A DNA stretch of 32,815 bases from Fusobacteriaceae bacterium (GTDB lineage Bacteria; Fusobacteriota; Fusobacteriia; Fusobacteriales; Fusobacteriaceae), in NCBI GenBank assembly GCA_031289425.1, contig JAITPM010000108.1, forward strand, positions 1-32,815, given 5' to 3'. Shown piece by piece: positions 1-7,036 of this stretch. The translations under genes and the position numbers were made by a program. The notes beneath the pieces were generated by a model. The model saw only the letters and a program-made list of their open reading frames with translations, had not been told where the DNA came from and searched no databases. Positions within the stretch are counted from its first letter, which is position 1, and each line of letters begins with the position of its first letter.

Positions 1-2
1 CA

Positions 3-146
3 TCAGAAGTAAATGGTCTATCAGATATAACTATGTTTTTCGGAACAAAATTATATTTGATTACTTGTTTTTGGTGTGGGCTTGGTATAAATAAATTGTT
101 TGATCTAAATTTGAATTTATATGATGATAGAGATCTAAATAGATAA
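3..146 (+). CDS. C-terminal tail of an unidentified protein (5' end outside window)
   Basis: One frame is open from the first bases to a TAA at 144-146, giving about 47 residues. A hydrophobic stretch (LYLITCFWCGLG) is followed by a polar, Asp/Asn-rich tail. The next genes are LPS-kinase-like, so it could be the end of an O-antigen polymerase/ligase-type membrane protein, but no diagnostic motif is visible. The open frame is short and could be chance. The following 200 bases (147-349) are extremely AT-rich and I see nothing definite in them. Confidence 0.3.
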   Translation, partial: SEVNGLSDITMFFGTKLYLITCFWCGLGINKLFDLNLNLYDDRDLNR

Positions 147-349
147 AATTAAAAAAATGGCCTGATTTTCAATGGAATTTCTGTTTAGAATTTAATTGGC
201 ATAAACAAATATGATGATTGCATATTTTTATTATAAATTGATGAAATTTTGAATATTGATTAAATTCAAATATATAAAGCACATAGTTTAGTTATTCAAA
301 CAGCAATGAATAGAGTAAAATTATTATTTAAATATTGGAGATGTTTGTT

Positions 350-1033
350 GTGGATGATTATTCTGTTTTTTTAAAATATTTTGGTAAAAAATTTAATAAT
401 TTTTCTAATTGTATAAAAAATCATAAAGATAAAAGATTTGTATTTAATGAAACAATAGATGGTGAAATATATTTTATAAAAAAATATTCTCTTACCAATA
501 GGCGTGGAATAGCCACTGCTTTAAAAATAAGAGAAGACAAAGCCGATCATTATGCAAAAATTTCTAAAAAATTAATGAAAATAGGAGTATCACATGCAGA
601 ACCTCTTTGTATATGTAAAAAAAGATTTTCTCTGTTAAAAATCGAATCATTGTTAATAACTAAATATTGTGGTGTTACGATTGATAAATATATAGATAAA
701 TTTAAGGAACACATAGATAAATTCAAATGTTTTTATAATATTTTTATAAAACTAACCCAAAATAAAATATATATTGAAGATTATAATTTTGGCGGGATGA
801 CGTTTGATAATGATAGTAAATATTTTTTATTAGATTTGGATGAATATAGAATAAAATTAGTTTTAACTTCAAAATATAAACAATATATGATTTTAAAACT
901 TTGGCGTAATTGTGCAAAAATAAGAGAAAAAAATGAAGAATTTTATAAATTTGCATCTATGGAAGTTAGACGAGTCGTAAAGGAACTTGGTTGGGAAAAA
1001 GAAATTCATATAGACGATTTTAAATATATTTGA
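350..1033 (+). CDS. LPS core kinase-like protein (RfaY/WaaY-type), copy 1
   Basis: This is a small kinase-fold protein, about 227 residues, of the kind that phosphorylates sugars of the lipopolysaccharide core at the cytoplasmic face. Seen: an ETIDGEIYFIKKY stretch that can serve as the ATP-binding strand and lysine, a YIEDYNFGG stretch where the catalytic loop should be, and LLDLDEYR where the metal-binding DFG-like aspartate is expected. The usual HxD histidine is not evident in the loop. The frame is open from TTG 335 and has an ATG at 341, but the GGAG at 337-340 is correctly spaced only for GTG 350. That start also aligns MDDYSVFLKYF with MDTSIFSKYL of the next gene. The two genes are clearly tandem paralogues. 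Family assignment is from motif pattern and size only. Confidence 0.68.
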   Translation: MDDYSVFLKYFGKKFNNFSNCIKNHKDKRFVFNETIDGEIYFIKKYSLTNRRGIATALKIREDKADHYAKISKKLMKIGVSHAEPLCICKKRFSLLKIESLLITKYCGVTIDKYIDKFKEHIDKFKCFYNIFIKLTQNKIYIEDYNFGGMTFDNDSKYFLLDLDEYRIKLVLTSKYKQYMILKLWRNCAKIREKNEEFYKFASMEVRRVVKELGWEKEIHIDDFKYI

Positions 1034-1076
1034 CTAGTATCGTATATTATTTTTTAAAGAGTGGTGTAGGTGGAAG

Positions 1077-1739
1077 ATGGACACAAGTATATTTTCAAAA
1101 TATTTGGACAAAAATTATGATGATAAAAAGCATTGTATAAAAAATCATAAAAATAAAAGATATGTTTTTGTAGAAGAAATTGATGGCAAGAAATATTATA
1201 TAAAAAAATTTGTTTTAAATGGAAGACGTGGAAAATTATTAGCCTTAGGTTTTAGGGAAGATAAAGCTGATAGAAATATAAGAATATCAAATGAATTAGA
1301 TGAATTGAATATTAATCATGTGAGGCCAATTTTTACTGCAAAAGCTAGATATTCATTACTTCAGGTAGCATCTATAATTGTTACGGAAGATGGTGGAGAA
1401 ATTTTAGAGACTTATGCAGAGAACTATGAAGAACATGTAGAGATATTTAATAAATTTTTTGATATTTTCATAAAACTATGTAAAAACGGTATTTTTCCTG
1501 ACGATTTTTCTTTTGCCAATGCACTAATAAATAAAAAAAAAGAAATTCTATTATTTGACTTTGATGAATATAGAACTAGAAAATTTTTTATAACAAAGAA
1601 GTTTAGGGAAAATATATTGCTTTCCCTTAGAAGATGTTTGTTTAGCCAAAAAGCAAAAAACTATAAAAAATTTGTAGAATTTTGCTATAAAGAAATAGAT
1701 CGGGTGAGAAAAGAATTAGACTGGGAAGATATTACATAA
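1077..1739 (+). CDS. LPS core kinase-like protein (RfaY/WaaY-type), copy 2
   Basis: This 220-residue protein is collinear with the preceding gene throughout. Shared landmarks are CIKNHK, YIKK (putative ATP-site lysine), FREDKAD/IREDKAD, a catalytic-loop-like IFPDDFSFANA, the acidic LFDFDEYR (DFG-like), and a C-terminal RVRKELDWE matching RVVKELGWE. It starts at ATG 1077, 43 bp after the upstream stop, behind a GGTGG. The likely role is phosphorylation of an LPS core sugar, based on resemblance to the RfaY/WaaP kinase group. The two copies have diverged well beyond a recent duplication, so they may act on different positions. Both are AT-rich like the rest of the region. Confidence 0.72.
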   Translation: MDTSIFSKYLDKNYDDKKHCIKNHKNKRYVFVEEIDGKKYYIKKFVLNGRRGKLLALGFREDKADRNIRISNELDELNINHVRPIFTAKARYSLLQVASIIVTEDGGEILETYAENYEEHVEIFNKFFDIFIKLCKNGIFPDDFSFANALINKKKEILLFDFDEYRTRKFFITKKFRENILLSLRRCLFSQKAKNYKKFVEFCYKEIDRVRKELDWEDIT

Positions 1740-1764
1740 CATCAAAGTTTTAGGAGTCAACATT

Positions 1765-2556
1765 ATGATTAAATTAGTAGTCTGCGATTTGGATGGAACA
1801 TTATTAAATGAAAATTCTGAAATATCAGATAAAACCAAAATAACTATAAAAAAATTAACTGAAATGGGCATTAATTTTGCTATTGCCTCTGGAAGAAGTG
1901 TAGTATCAGTTACAAGATTTAGAAATGAATTAGGAATAAGGATGTATTTCATATGCAATAATGGAGCAAATATTTATAATGAATCTGGTGATGTCATCTT
2001 TTCTGCTCCAATGGAAGATTATACTGTAGAAAAAATAGTTAAATTTTTGATAGATAGAAACATAAATTATAACGGGTTTGATGAAAATAATATTTATATA
2101 CATTCTCTGGATTCAGGTAGAATAGTATCTTTAGAGAATAAATATTTTTCGGTTAAGGAAATAATAAAAATGGATTATTATCCAAAGATGTCAAAGCTTT
2201 TGGCTAAGGGAGAGCCAGATGTAATATTGAAAGCAAAAGAACAAATGTTAAAAGAAGATTTTGCAAAGGATTTGGATATCACTATATCTCAACCGTTTTG
2301 TCTGGATGTAGTAGATAAAAATGCTACTAAAGGTGATGGAGTTAAGTTGCTTGCTAGAAATTTGGGGATATCTACTGATGAAATAATGGCATTTGGGGAT
2401 GGGGATAATGACCTTAATATGCTAGAGAGTGTAGGGCATCCTGTAGTTATGGAGAATGCTATGGAGAGTCTTAAAGTGAGATTTAACCATGTGGCTGAGA
2501 GTAATCGGAATGATGGGGTTGCTAGGTACTTGGAGAGGTATTTTGGGTTGGGATAG
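1765..2556 (+). CDS. Cof-type HAD-IIB sugar-phosphate phosphatase
   Basis: This 263-residue haloacid-dehalogenase-superfamily hydrolase is of the Cof/YidA type; such enzymes dephosphorylate small phosphorylated metabolites in the cytoplasm. All four HAD motifs are present: motif I CDLDGTLL near residues 7-14 (nucleophile Asp8), motif II ASGRS near 41, motif III lysine in NATKGDG, and motif IV GDGDNDLNML (Mg-binding acids). The spacing between motifs leaves room for the C2-type cap. It is preceded by TAGGAG and starts at ATG 1765. It lies 25 bp after the kinase pair and may be cotranscribed with it. The last roughly 100 bp use markedly more G-rich codons (AGG, GGG) than the rest of the gene. 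The substrate cannot be predicted. Confidence 0.93.
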   Translation: MIKLVVCDLDGTLLNENSEISDKTKITIKKLTEMGINFAIASGRSVVSVTRFRNELGIRMYFICNNGANIYNESGDVIFSAPMEDYTVEKIVKFLIDRNINYNGFDENNIYIHSLDSGRIVSLENKYFSVKEIIKMDYYPKMSKLLAKGEPDVILKAKEQMLKEDFAKDLDITISQPFCLDVVDKNATKGDGVKLLARNLGISTDEIMAFGDGDNDLNMLESVGHPVVMENAMESLKVRFNHVAESNRNDGVARYLERYFGLG

Positions 2557-2604
2557 GTCTTGTATTTGATAGTGTTTGATTAAAAATAGTAAAAATAATG
2601 TTGG

Positions 2605-2632
2605 TTGACATAAAAAAATAAAATGGTATGAT
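2605..2632 (+). promoter_or_regulatory. Strong sigma-70-type promoter upstream of a decayed antitoxin
   Basis: A perfect -35 TTGACA (2605-2610) and a near-consensus -10 TATGAT (2627-2632) are separated by 16 bp. Transcription would begin near 2640. It reads into about 215 nt with no real gene before the HigA-type antitoxin. This leader holds a short hairpin, CUGUU-ACGA-AGCAG (about 2667-2680), and an 11-codon ORF at 2725-2760. I see no intact toxin gene between promoter and antitoxin. Confidence 0.55.
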
Positions 2633-2856
2633 ATGTGCGTTAACACGGATACGGAGATTTAATATTCTGTTACGAAGCAGGTTAAAAATCGGGTTAAATA
2701 TAAAAATAGAGAAAAATAATTAAAATGCCTAAAAAACAATATTCAATTAAAAAGCATTGATTTTCTGCAATAAAAATAAATATTTCAAATGTGAAGAGAG
2801 GAAATGTGTTTTTTAGATATTATTAATGCATAAAAAGTGATTTAAAGGTGATGAGT

Positions 2857-3160
2857 ATGATGGTGACAAAACATTATAAATAAAATAGAATACAAGAATA
2901 CAATTGTTTTTCATCCTGGATATTATATAAAAGAATTGATTGAAGATTATAATATAACTCAAGAGGAATTCGTAGAAAAACTTGAGATCACGCCTAAGAT
3001 AATAAATGATATAATAAATGGTGATGCAAATATTTCTAATGAATTAGCAAAAAAATTATCAAATATGGTGGGAGTGTCATCAGAATTATGGTTGAATTTA
3101 CAAAAGAAATATGATGCAGTATTGAATAAAATAGAAATGGATAACCAATTGGCTTATTAG
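2857..3160 (+). pseudogene. HigA-type antitoxin, frameshifted near its 5' end
   Basis: The readable part is a small helix-turn-helix protein of the HigA/VapI group, the antitoxin of a type II toxin-antitoxin pair that represses its own operon. Seen: HPGYYIKELIEDYNITQ, then QEEFVEKLEITPKIINDII (HTH), then the family hallmark SSELWLNLQKKYD near the C-terminus. The HPG motif lies before the first usable start (TTG 2936), so the real N-terminus is upstream. A good ribosome site (AAAGGTG, 2844-2850) leads to ATG 2857/2860, but that frame stops after eight codons or fewer. Removing one A from the AAAA run at 2868-2871 joins it to the HigA frame as MVTNIINKIEYKN, open to the stop at 3158. Either a single-base insertion inactivated it or this is a sequence error. 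No HigB toxin was found beside it. Confidence 0.62.
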
Positions 3161-3218
3161 GGAATATTAATAGTTAATGTTCTTTGTTAAATAGCTTTGG
3201 GAGCAAATAAAATTCATT

Positions 3219-3257
3219 ATATCTCTAATAGAAAATTGTACTATTAGAGATATTTTT
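3219..3257 (+). terminator. Intrinsic terminator
   Basis: A perfect 13-bp inverted repeat (ATATCTCTAATAG, 3219-3231, and its complement at 3241-3253) has a 9-nt loop and is followed by a run of T (3253-3257). It ends transcription of the antitoxin gene, 59 bp past its stop. Confidence 0.85.
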
Positions 3258-3296
3258 GGGATATGTCAAAATATTGATGAATATTGAGATAAAACA

Positions 3297-3305
3297 TGGT
3301 ATAAT
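3297..3305 (+). promoter_or_regulatory. Candidate extended -10 promoter
   Basis: TGG followed by a perfect TATAAT (3300-3305) gives an extended -10 box with no good -35 at the right distance. It lies just after the terminator and 70 bp before the next gene start, so it could drive the small genes that follow. Confidence 0.35.
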
Positions 3306-3374
3306 TATATAGAAGAAGTAAGTAAGATAAGATTAAGTTCGAATTATTAACTAGGCTAAAAAGTGGTGATAAAT

Positions 3375-3690
3375 ATGAAAATAAATGGAATAAACATAAA
3401 AGAATATGGAGTTGTTTATAGTATCTAGTGAAATGATGGAAAATAATAACATAATGATGATGAAATTTGATGATGGAATTGTAAAAAATAATAATAAGGA
3501 AAATAGGGGAATTAGATTGAAATGTTTTGAATATTTTATAGGAATTATTGAAGAATTTAAAAATAATCAAATTTCTTGTGATTTAAAAGATTGGCTATCA
3601 ATTAAGAAAAAATTTATTTTGGTATACAATGCAGACAAGAATAGTTATACTGAATCAAGAGAATATCAAGAAACACATATAATATTTTGA
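3375..3690 (+). pseudogene. Unrecognised small protein, broken by a frameshift
   Basis: ATG 3375 begins MKINGINIKEYGVVYSI and then stops at 3426. A long open frame one register away covers 3406-3690 (…SSEMMENNNIMMMKFDDG…, ending QETHIIF). Dropping one T from the TTT at 3415-3417 fuses them as KEYGVVIVSSEMM, giving about 104 residues. Dropping a second T from the TTTT at 3685-3688 would extend it with FDVEGTIRNI. The N-terminal KINGINIKEYG pattern recalls phage tail-type proteins of Firmicutes, but no other phage gene is nearby and I do not assign a function. It may still be translated from ATG 3406. Confidence 0.4.
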
Positions 3691-3797
3691 TGTTGAAGGA
3701 ACAATTAGAAACATATAGTAATATTTTATATGATGCTATAGATATAATGACAAAGGATGATTTTGAAGAATATTATTTAAAAAAATTTTATTTATAA
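3690..3797 (+). CDS. Possible 35-residue acidic protein, overlapping the preceding stop
   Basis: ATG 3690 overlaps the TGA of the preceding frame and opens 35 codons (MLKEQLETYSNILYDAID…). The composition is amphipathic, charged and helix-like, ending at TAA 3795. There is no independent ribosome site, so it would depend on translational coupling, or it is the displaced C-terminus of the frameshifted gene before it. It has no recognisable family. Low confidence. Confidence 0.25.
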   Translation: MLKEQLETYSNILYDAIDIMTKDDFEEYYLKKFYL

Positions 3798-3813
3798 TTC
3801 AAAGGATGAAACT

Positions 3814-5025
3814 ATGCATATATATTTGGATAAACTTAAAAAAAATAAAAGAAAAAATATCATATATTTGACGGTTTTTATATTAATAGGAATATCGTAC
3901 TTAATATATTGTTATTTGAAGAAAATGTCATATATCCTGTCTTTTGGACTTCCCTTAATATTATTATGTATTGGGAAAATATGGGGATTGAGATGTATGC
4001 AAAATGCTTGGAACCGATTTGCATCATTGGGAGATGTTAATGAGAACCAAGAACAGTTCGACAATGAATTTGCTGATGAAGCTAATAGAAGACATTATGG
4101 TAATTTATGGATTACTAAAAACTGGATCTATAATGATGATGGAACTGCTATATTTCTCATGCCTATCGCAAGAGTAACTTGGGTATATGCGAAAAATACT
4201 AATAATGTTACATCTATAGTTATATATTTTGATGATAATAGTAATGAGATTTTTTATATGAAGCATGAAGATATTGTCGGAGTTTTGACTGTATTATCAA
4301 ATATAAATTCTAACATTATAGTCGGTTATTCTGAAGATTTGGCAACTGCTTATTTGAGTAATAAAAAAGAATTTAAGAAAAAAGTGGGAGAGTCTCCCAA
4401 AATTTATATTGATGCCACTTCACCTTTTAATAGAAATGGAATCTCTACATACTTTGAGACAATCGTGTATGCAAAGATATATAAACAAAAAATAAAATGT
4501 CATTTGGCATTGACGCAAGAGCAAGAAATGAAGGTGATTCTTTTTGATGAAGATGATAAAATAATATTTTCAGAAGATATTTCTTCACTTGTACGGCTAA
4601 AATGGAAGGGTTATGGATTGCTTAAGTTTATTTTTGAGTCACATGGACAAAAAAGAGAATACATTATAAAATCTTATAATTGTATGAAATGGCGGAAAGT
4701 ATTATATGATGCCAAAGATGGAAATAAAATCCCAGATTTTCTAAAGAGTGAAAGCTATTCTGATATAAATTCTTATAATTATACTCTAAATCAAAATAAA
4801 TACTATTTTAGATTTATTACATATCCGATATCATTAATATTATTCGTGTTTATGCAATATATTGCAAGAAAAGATAATATTCTTTGGGATGATGGAATTT
4901 TTTTAGGAATAATAACATATTATGTGTTTCCACTTTTGATACCTCATATATTTGTTATGTTTTTATTTAGAGTTTTGGGAAATTTTGGAGAAAAAATATT
5001 TAATAAAATAGTGGATAGTGAGTGA
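3814..5025 (+). CDS. DUF6709-like membrane protein with long C-terminal extension
   Basis: This 403-residue inner-membrane protein has no known function. Two hydrophobic segments near residues 19-35 and 40-55 are followed by a soluble region whose layout matches the DUF6709 family: FASLGDVNE, then NLWITKNWIYN, IARVTWVYAKN and a closing NIIVGYSEDL (about residues 65-175). After that come about 130 residues of a second PH-like beta-rich region and two more membrane segments (about 325-345 and 355-385). The extension beyond the DUF6709 part is longer than I would expect for that family. It starts at ATG 3814 after AAAGGATG, and its end overlaps the acetyltransferase gene by 8 bp, so the two are coupled. 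Confidence 0.75.
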   Translation: MHIYLDKLKKNKRKNIIYLTVFILIGISYLIYCYLKKMSYILSFGLPLILLCIGKIWGLRCMQNAWNRFASLGDVNENQEQFDNEFADEANRRHYGNLWITKNWIYNDDGTAIFLMPIARVTWVYAKNTNNVTSIVIYFDDNSNEIFYMKHEDIVGVLTVLSNINSNIIVGYSEDLATAYLSNKKEFKKKVGESPKIYIDATSPFNRNGISTYFETIVYAKIYKQKIKCHLALTQEQEMKVILFDEDDKIIFSEDISSLVRLKWKGYGLLKFIFESHGQKREYIIKSYNCMKWRKVLYDAKDGNKIPDFLKSESYSDINSYNYTLNQNKYYFRFITYPISLILFVFMQYIARKDNILWDDGIFLGIITYYVFPLLIPHIFVMFLFRVLGNFGEKIFNKIVDSE

Positions 5026-5497
5026 TATGATTATTAAATATAAAAAGTTGGACAAACAGGAAATAGAAGATACTAAAAACTTAATAAAAGAATATATAAA
5101 TTGGGTAGATATAGATCTATCTTTTCAAGATATTGAGGATGAACTGAAAAATTTTCCACTAAAATATGAAAAACCATATGGAGCCTTTTTCATTGCAAAG
5201 AATGGTGATGAGGTTGTTGGTTCGGTCGGATTAAAAAAAATTGAAAGTAATATTTGTGAGATGAAAAGATTGTATGTTAAGGATAAATATAAGGGCTATA
5301 AAATAGGTGAGACATTGGTTGGAATAATTATAGGGGAAGCTCAGAAATGTGGTTATGAAAAGATGCGATTAGATACATTGAAAAAAATGGGAATGGCTCA
5401 GAATTTGTATAAAAAATATGGGTTTTATGAGATATCTGCTTATGTTTATAATCCTATAGAAGGTGCTTTATACATGGAGAGGGATTTGAAGAAGTAA
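5018..5497 (+). CDS. GNAT-family N-acetyltransferase
   Basis: This 159-residue cytoplasmic enzyme would transfer acetyl from acetyl-CoA to an amine of an unknown small molecule or protein. The GNAT fold is visible. It has AFFIAKNGDEVVGSVGLKK (strands 2-3) and EMKRLYVKDKYKGYKIGETLV, holding the acetyl-CoA pyrophosphate loop with K-Y-K-G-Y-K-I-G in place of the usual R/QxxGxG/A. It also has the typical ending MRLDTL…AQNLYKKYGFYEI and a final YMERDL. The start is ambiguous between GTG 5018, which overlaps the upstream gene, and ATG 5027; neither has a strong ribosome site. It forms a two-gene unit with the DUF6709-like gene. Confidence 0.85.
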   Translation: MSDMIIKYKKLDKQEIEDTKNLIKEYINWVDIDLSFQDIEDELKNFPLKYEKPYGAFFIAKNGDEVVGSVGLKKIESNICEMKRLYVKDKYKGYKIGETLVGIIIGEAQKCGYEKMRLDTLKKMGMAQNLYKKYGFYEISAYVYNPIEGALYMERDLKK

Positions 5498-5549
5498 GAG
5501 ATTAGATAACTGTTTGTTTATGCTAAACTTAAATCATTAGGAGAATCAT

Positions 5550-5706
5550 ATGAAAAAAGTAATATTTTAATACTACTATTTAGTTTCATTATTTTTGGCG
5601 AATAGGAAATAAAATAATCTTAAATGGACTTTTATATACACTTTTACTGGGAATTATCTCAATATTGAAAACTTCTAAAAGGAGAATTGTTCCATGGAAA
5701 CAATAG
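5550..5706 (+). pseudogene. Small hydrophobic membrane protein with two frameshifts
   Basis: A good ribosome site (TTAGGAGAATCAT) precedes ATG 5550, but the frame stops after six codons. Adding one A to the A6 run (5553-5558) and one T to the T5 run (5592-5596) restores one reading frame of about 52 residues. It reads MKKSNILILLFSFIIFW, then RIGNKIILNGLLYTLLLG, then a basic tail ending IVPWKQ. Its TAG at 5704-5706 overlaps the start of the next gene. It is probably a dead or mis-sequenced two-helix membrane protein. Its function is unknown. Confidence 0.5.
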
Positions 5707-6269
5707 GAGTAGTTTTTATAATTTTAGCAATTTATATCTTCGTGTTTAAACCTCCTGTTTATTTAAAACTGGTGATAAAAAAAGATGGATTAATTTATAA
5801 CAGAAGAGAATCTACACTATACACAGGAACGATAAAGAAATATTATGAGACAGGACAAATTTTTTATGAAAAATATTATAAAGATGGTATGAAATATGGA
5901 TGTTGGAAAGAATATTATAGAAGTGGTGCAGTCATGTCTGAAGAAACTTATAAAAACGGTAAAAAAGATGGATGTCATAAAAAGTATTTTGAAAGTGGAG
6001 CAATCATGTCTGAAGAATTTTTTAAAGATGGAACAGTCGGAGATCATATAAAATATTATGAGACAGGAGTAATTGCGTCAATAGAAACACATGATCCCGG
6101 AAAAGAAGAAGGACAGTGGAAGGGATACGATAAAAATGGCAATTTTAGATATGTAGAAAATTATAAAAATGATAAAATAGATGGTATCAGTAAAGAGTAC
6201 GATGAAAAAGGGGATTTGATATCCGAAAAAGAGTATAAAAACGGAATATATATAAGGAAAATCAAATAG
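5694..6269 (+). CDS. YwqK-type MORN-variant repeat protein
   Basis: This 191-residue protein has an N-terminal membrane anchor (about residues 4-20, IGVVFIILAIYIFVF) followed by at least five MORN-variant repeats of the pattern G-x-x-K-x-Y-Y-x-x-G-x-I/V, Y-K-x-G/D-K-x-D/Y-G. Examples are IKKYYETGQIFYEKYYKDG, WKEYYRSGAVMSEETYKNG and HKKYFESGAIMSEEFFKDG. Databases often label this family a toxin-antitoxin YwqK antitoxin, but a biochemical role is not established. The repeats form beta-hairpins and are abundant in fusobacterial accessory regions. It starts at ATG 5694 after AAGGAGAATTG. It is convergent with the toxin gene that follows, with a 14-bp gap. Confidence 0.85.
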   Translation: METIGVVFIILAIYIFVFKPPVYLKLVIKKDGLIYNRRESTLYTGTIKKYYETGQIFYEKYYKDGMKYGCWKEYYRSGAVMSEETYKNGKKDGCHKKYFESGAIMSEEFFKDGTVGDHIKYYETGVIASIETHDPGKEEGQWKGYDKNGNFRYVENYKNDKIDGISKEYDEKGDLISEKEYKNGIYIRKIK

Positions 6270-6283
6270 TTACAATCTTATTG

Positions 6284-6580
6284 CTAAATGTTCTTTATAT
6301 ATTTTTTTAATTCATCATAAAAATTTTCTCTGGTACCAGCTAATAATACGATTATTATTTTATCTTCATGGAATTCGACTTTGTAGGCTAATTCATAATT
6401 AGTTTTATTATAATAAACATCATATCTGTTTATTCCAGTTAAATCTCCAGTTTTTAAATTTCCTATAGTATAATCTTTAGATATTAATTCTATGGCACCT
6501 TTAAATTTATTCTTCAGTTGTTTATCTTTTAGTTTTTTAAAATATCTAGCGGAAGATGGAGAAAATACGACTTCTGTCAT
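6284..6580 (-). CDS. RelE/ParE-superfamily toxin
   Basis: This is a type II toxin of about 98 residues, of the RelE/ParE fold (RNA cleavage on the ribosome or gyrase poisoning; which one cannot be told). Seen: VVFSPSSARYFKKLKDKQL (N-terminal helix-hairpin), TGDLTGINRYDVYYNKTNYELAY (central beta strands), and VEFHEDKIIIVLLAGTREN followed by the final FYDELKKYI helix. The frame opens at TTG 6595, but GAGGAT sits 7 nt before ATG 6580 (MTEVVF), which is the better start. The antitoxin stop is one base upstream, so the two genes are tightly coupled in the usual antitoxin-toxin order. Confidence 0.85.
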   Translation of the reverse strand: MTEVVFSPSSARYFKKLKDKQLKNKFKGAIELISKDYTIGNLKTGDLTGINRYDVYYNKTNYELAYKVEFHEDKIIIVLLAGTRENFYDELKKYIKNI

Positions 6581-6581
6581 T

Positions 6582-6920
6582 TTAATTATCCTCAAAAACT
6601 TCAGATAATTTTACACAATCTTCTTTTTTTATTTCATCTAACATTTTTAGAACAGCAGGTCGTATCTTATTTTGTCTATTTTTGAATTCTTCTAAAAGAG
6701 GCATTCCGGAATACCCTTCCGCTATTAATTCGGATAAAATTTGTTCTGAAAATTCTCCCGTTGTTTCTTTAATGGGAGTCACAATCAGAGAATTCCCTAT
6801 TATTTTTATTGAAGCTTCTTTTCCAAATCCTAAATGTTCTATTATTTTTTTTGGAATTGTTATTTGATTTTTGGAAGAAATAGAAATTGTTTTATTAAAA
6901 TTTGATAAGTTTATGTTTAT
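6582..6920 (-). CDS. AbrB/SpoVT-type antitoxin lacking a standard start codon
   Basis: This would be the cognate antitoxin of the toxin downstream. The frame contains an intact AbrB-type swapped-hairpin DNA-binding domain: NKTISISSKNQITIPKKI, then GKEASIKIIGNSLIVTPI. A toxin-binding tail follows (SEQILSELIAEGYSGM…FKNRQNKIRPAVLKML). No ATG, GTG or TTG precedes the domain in this frame. The first GTG (6782) lies after it and would leave only the 66-residue tail. The in-frame stop is at 6929-6927. AUA codons at 6920 and 6914 (ATAAACATAAAC) sit where the initiator should be, so a start may have mutated from ATG. Alternatively initiation is non-canonical. The coordinates given use ATA 6920. Confidence 0.62.
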   Translation of the reverse strand: MNINLSNFNKTISISSKNQITIPKKIIEHLGFGKEASIKIIGNSLIVTPIKETTGEFSEQILSELIAEGYSGMPLLEEFKNRQNKIRPAVLKMLDEIKKEDCVKLSEVFEDN

Positions 6921-6946
6921 GCTAAACTAATATTAGATAAATATAC

Positions 6947-6972
6947 GACAAGGGGGCATGCTCCCCCTTGTC
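6947..6972 (-). terminator. G5/C5 hairpin at end of the sugar operon (repeat family copy 1)
   Basis: GACAAGGGGG (6947-6956) and CCCCCTTGTC (6963-6972) form a 10-bp perfect stem with a 6-nt loop. It lies 65 bp past the stop of the last gene of the minus-strand sugar operon, so it probably marks its transcript end, though the U-tract is poor. Its ACAAGGGG core recurs at 15.3 and 32.06 kb, and a related AAGGGGG/CCCCCTT hairpin occurs at 11.6 kb. Confidence 0.6.
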
Positions 6973-7036
6973 AATATAGTCATTTTATAATTCTATTTTT
7001 ACACCTTACATTTGCCCCTATTTTATACATATAAAT

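Noticed and set aside
2760-2856. Possible decayed HigB toxin (QYSI and GNVFF/LDIIN-like fragments before the antitoxin).
   Set aside because: The fragments are too short and fall in different frames with stops between them; not enough to call a toxin relic.
3375-3797. Prophage tail gene suggested by the KINGINIKEYG N-terminus.
   Set aside because: There are no other phage genes, integrase or attachment sites nearby; the resemblance is limited to a short motif.
5516-5528. GTTTATGCTAAAC near-palindrome also found at 6915-6927, next to the antitoxin start.
   Set aside because: A shared 13-mer is expected by chance in 33 kb of AT-rich DNA, and the first copy is not at a promoter of a related gene. 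Kept only as a weak operator idea.
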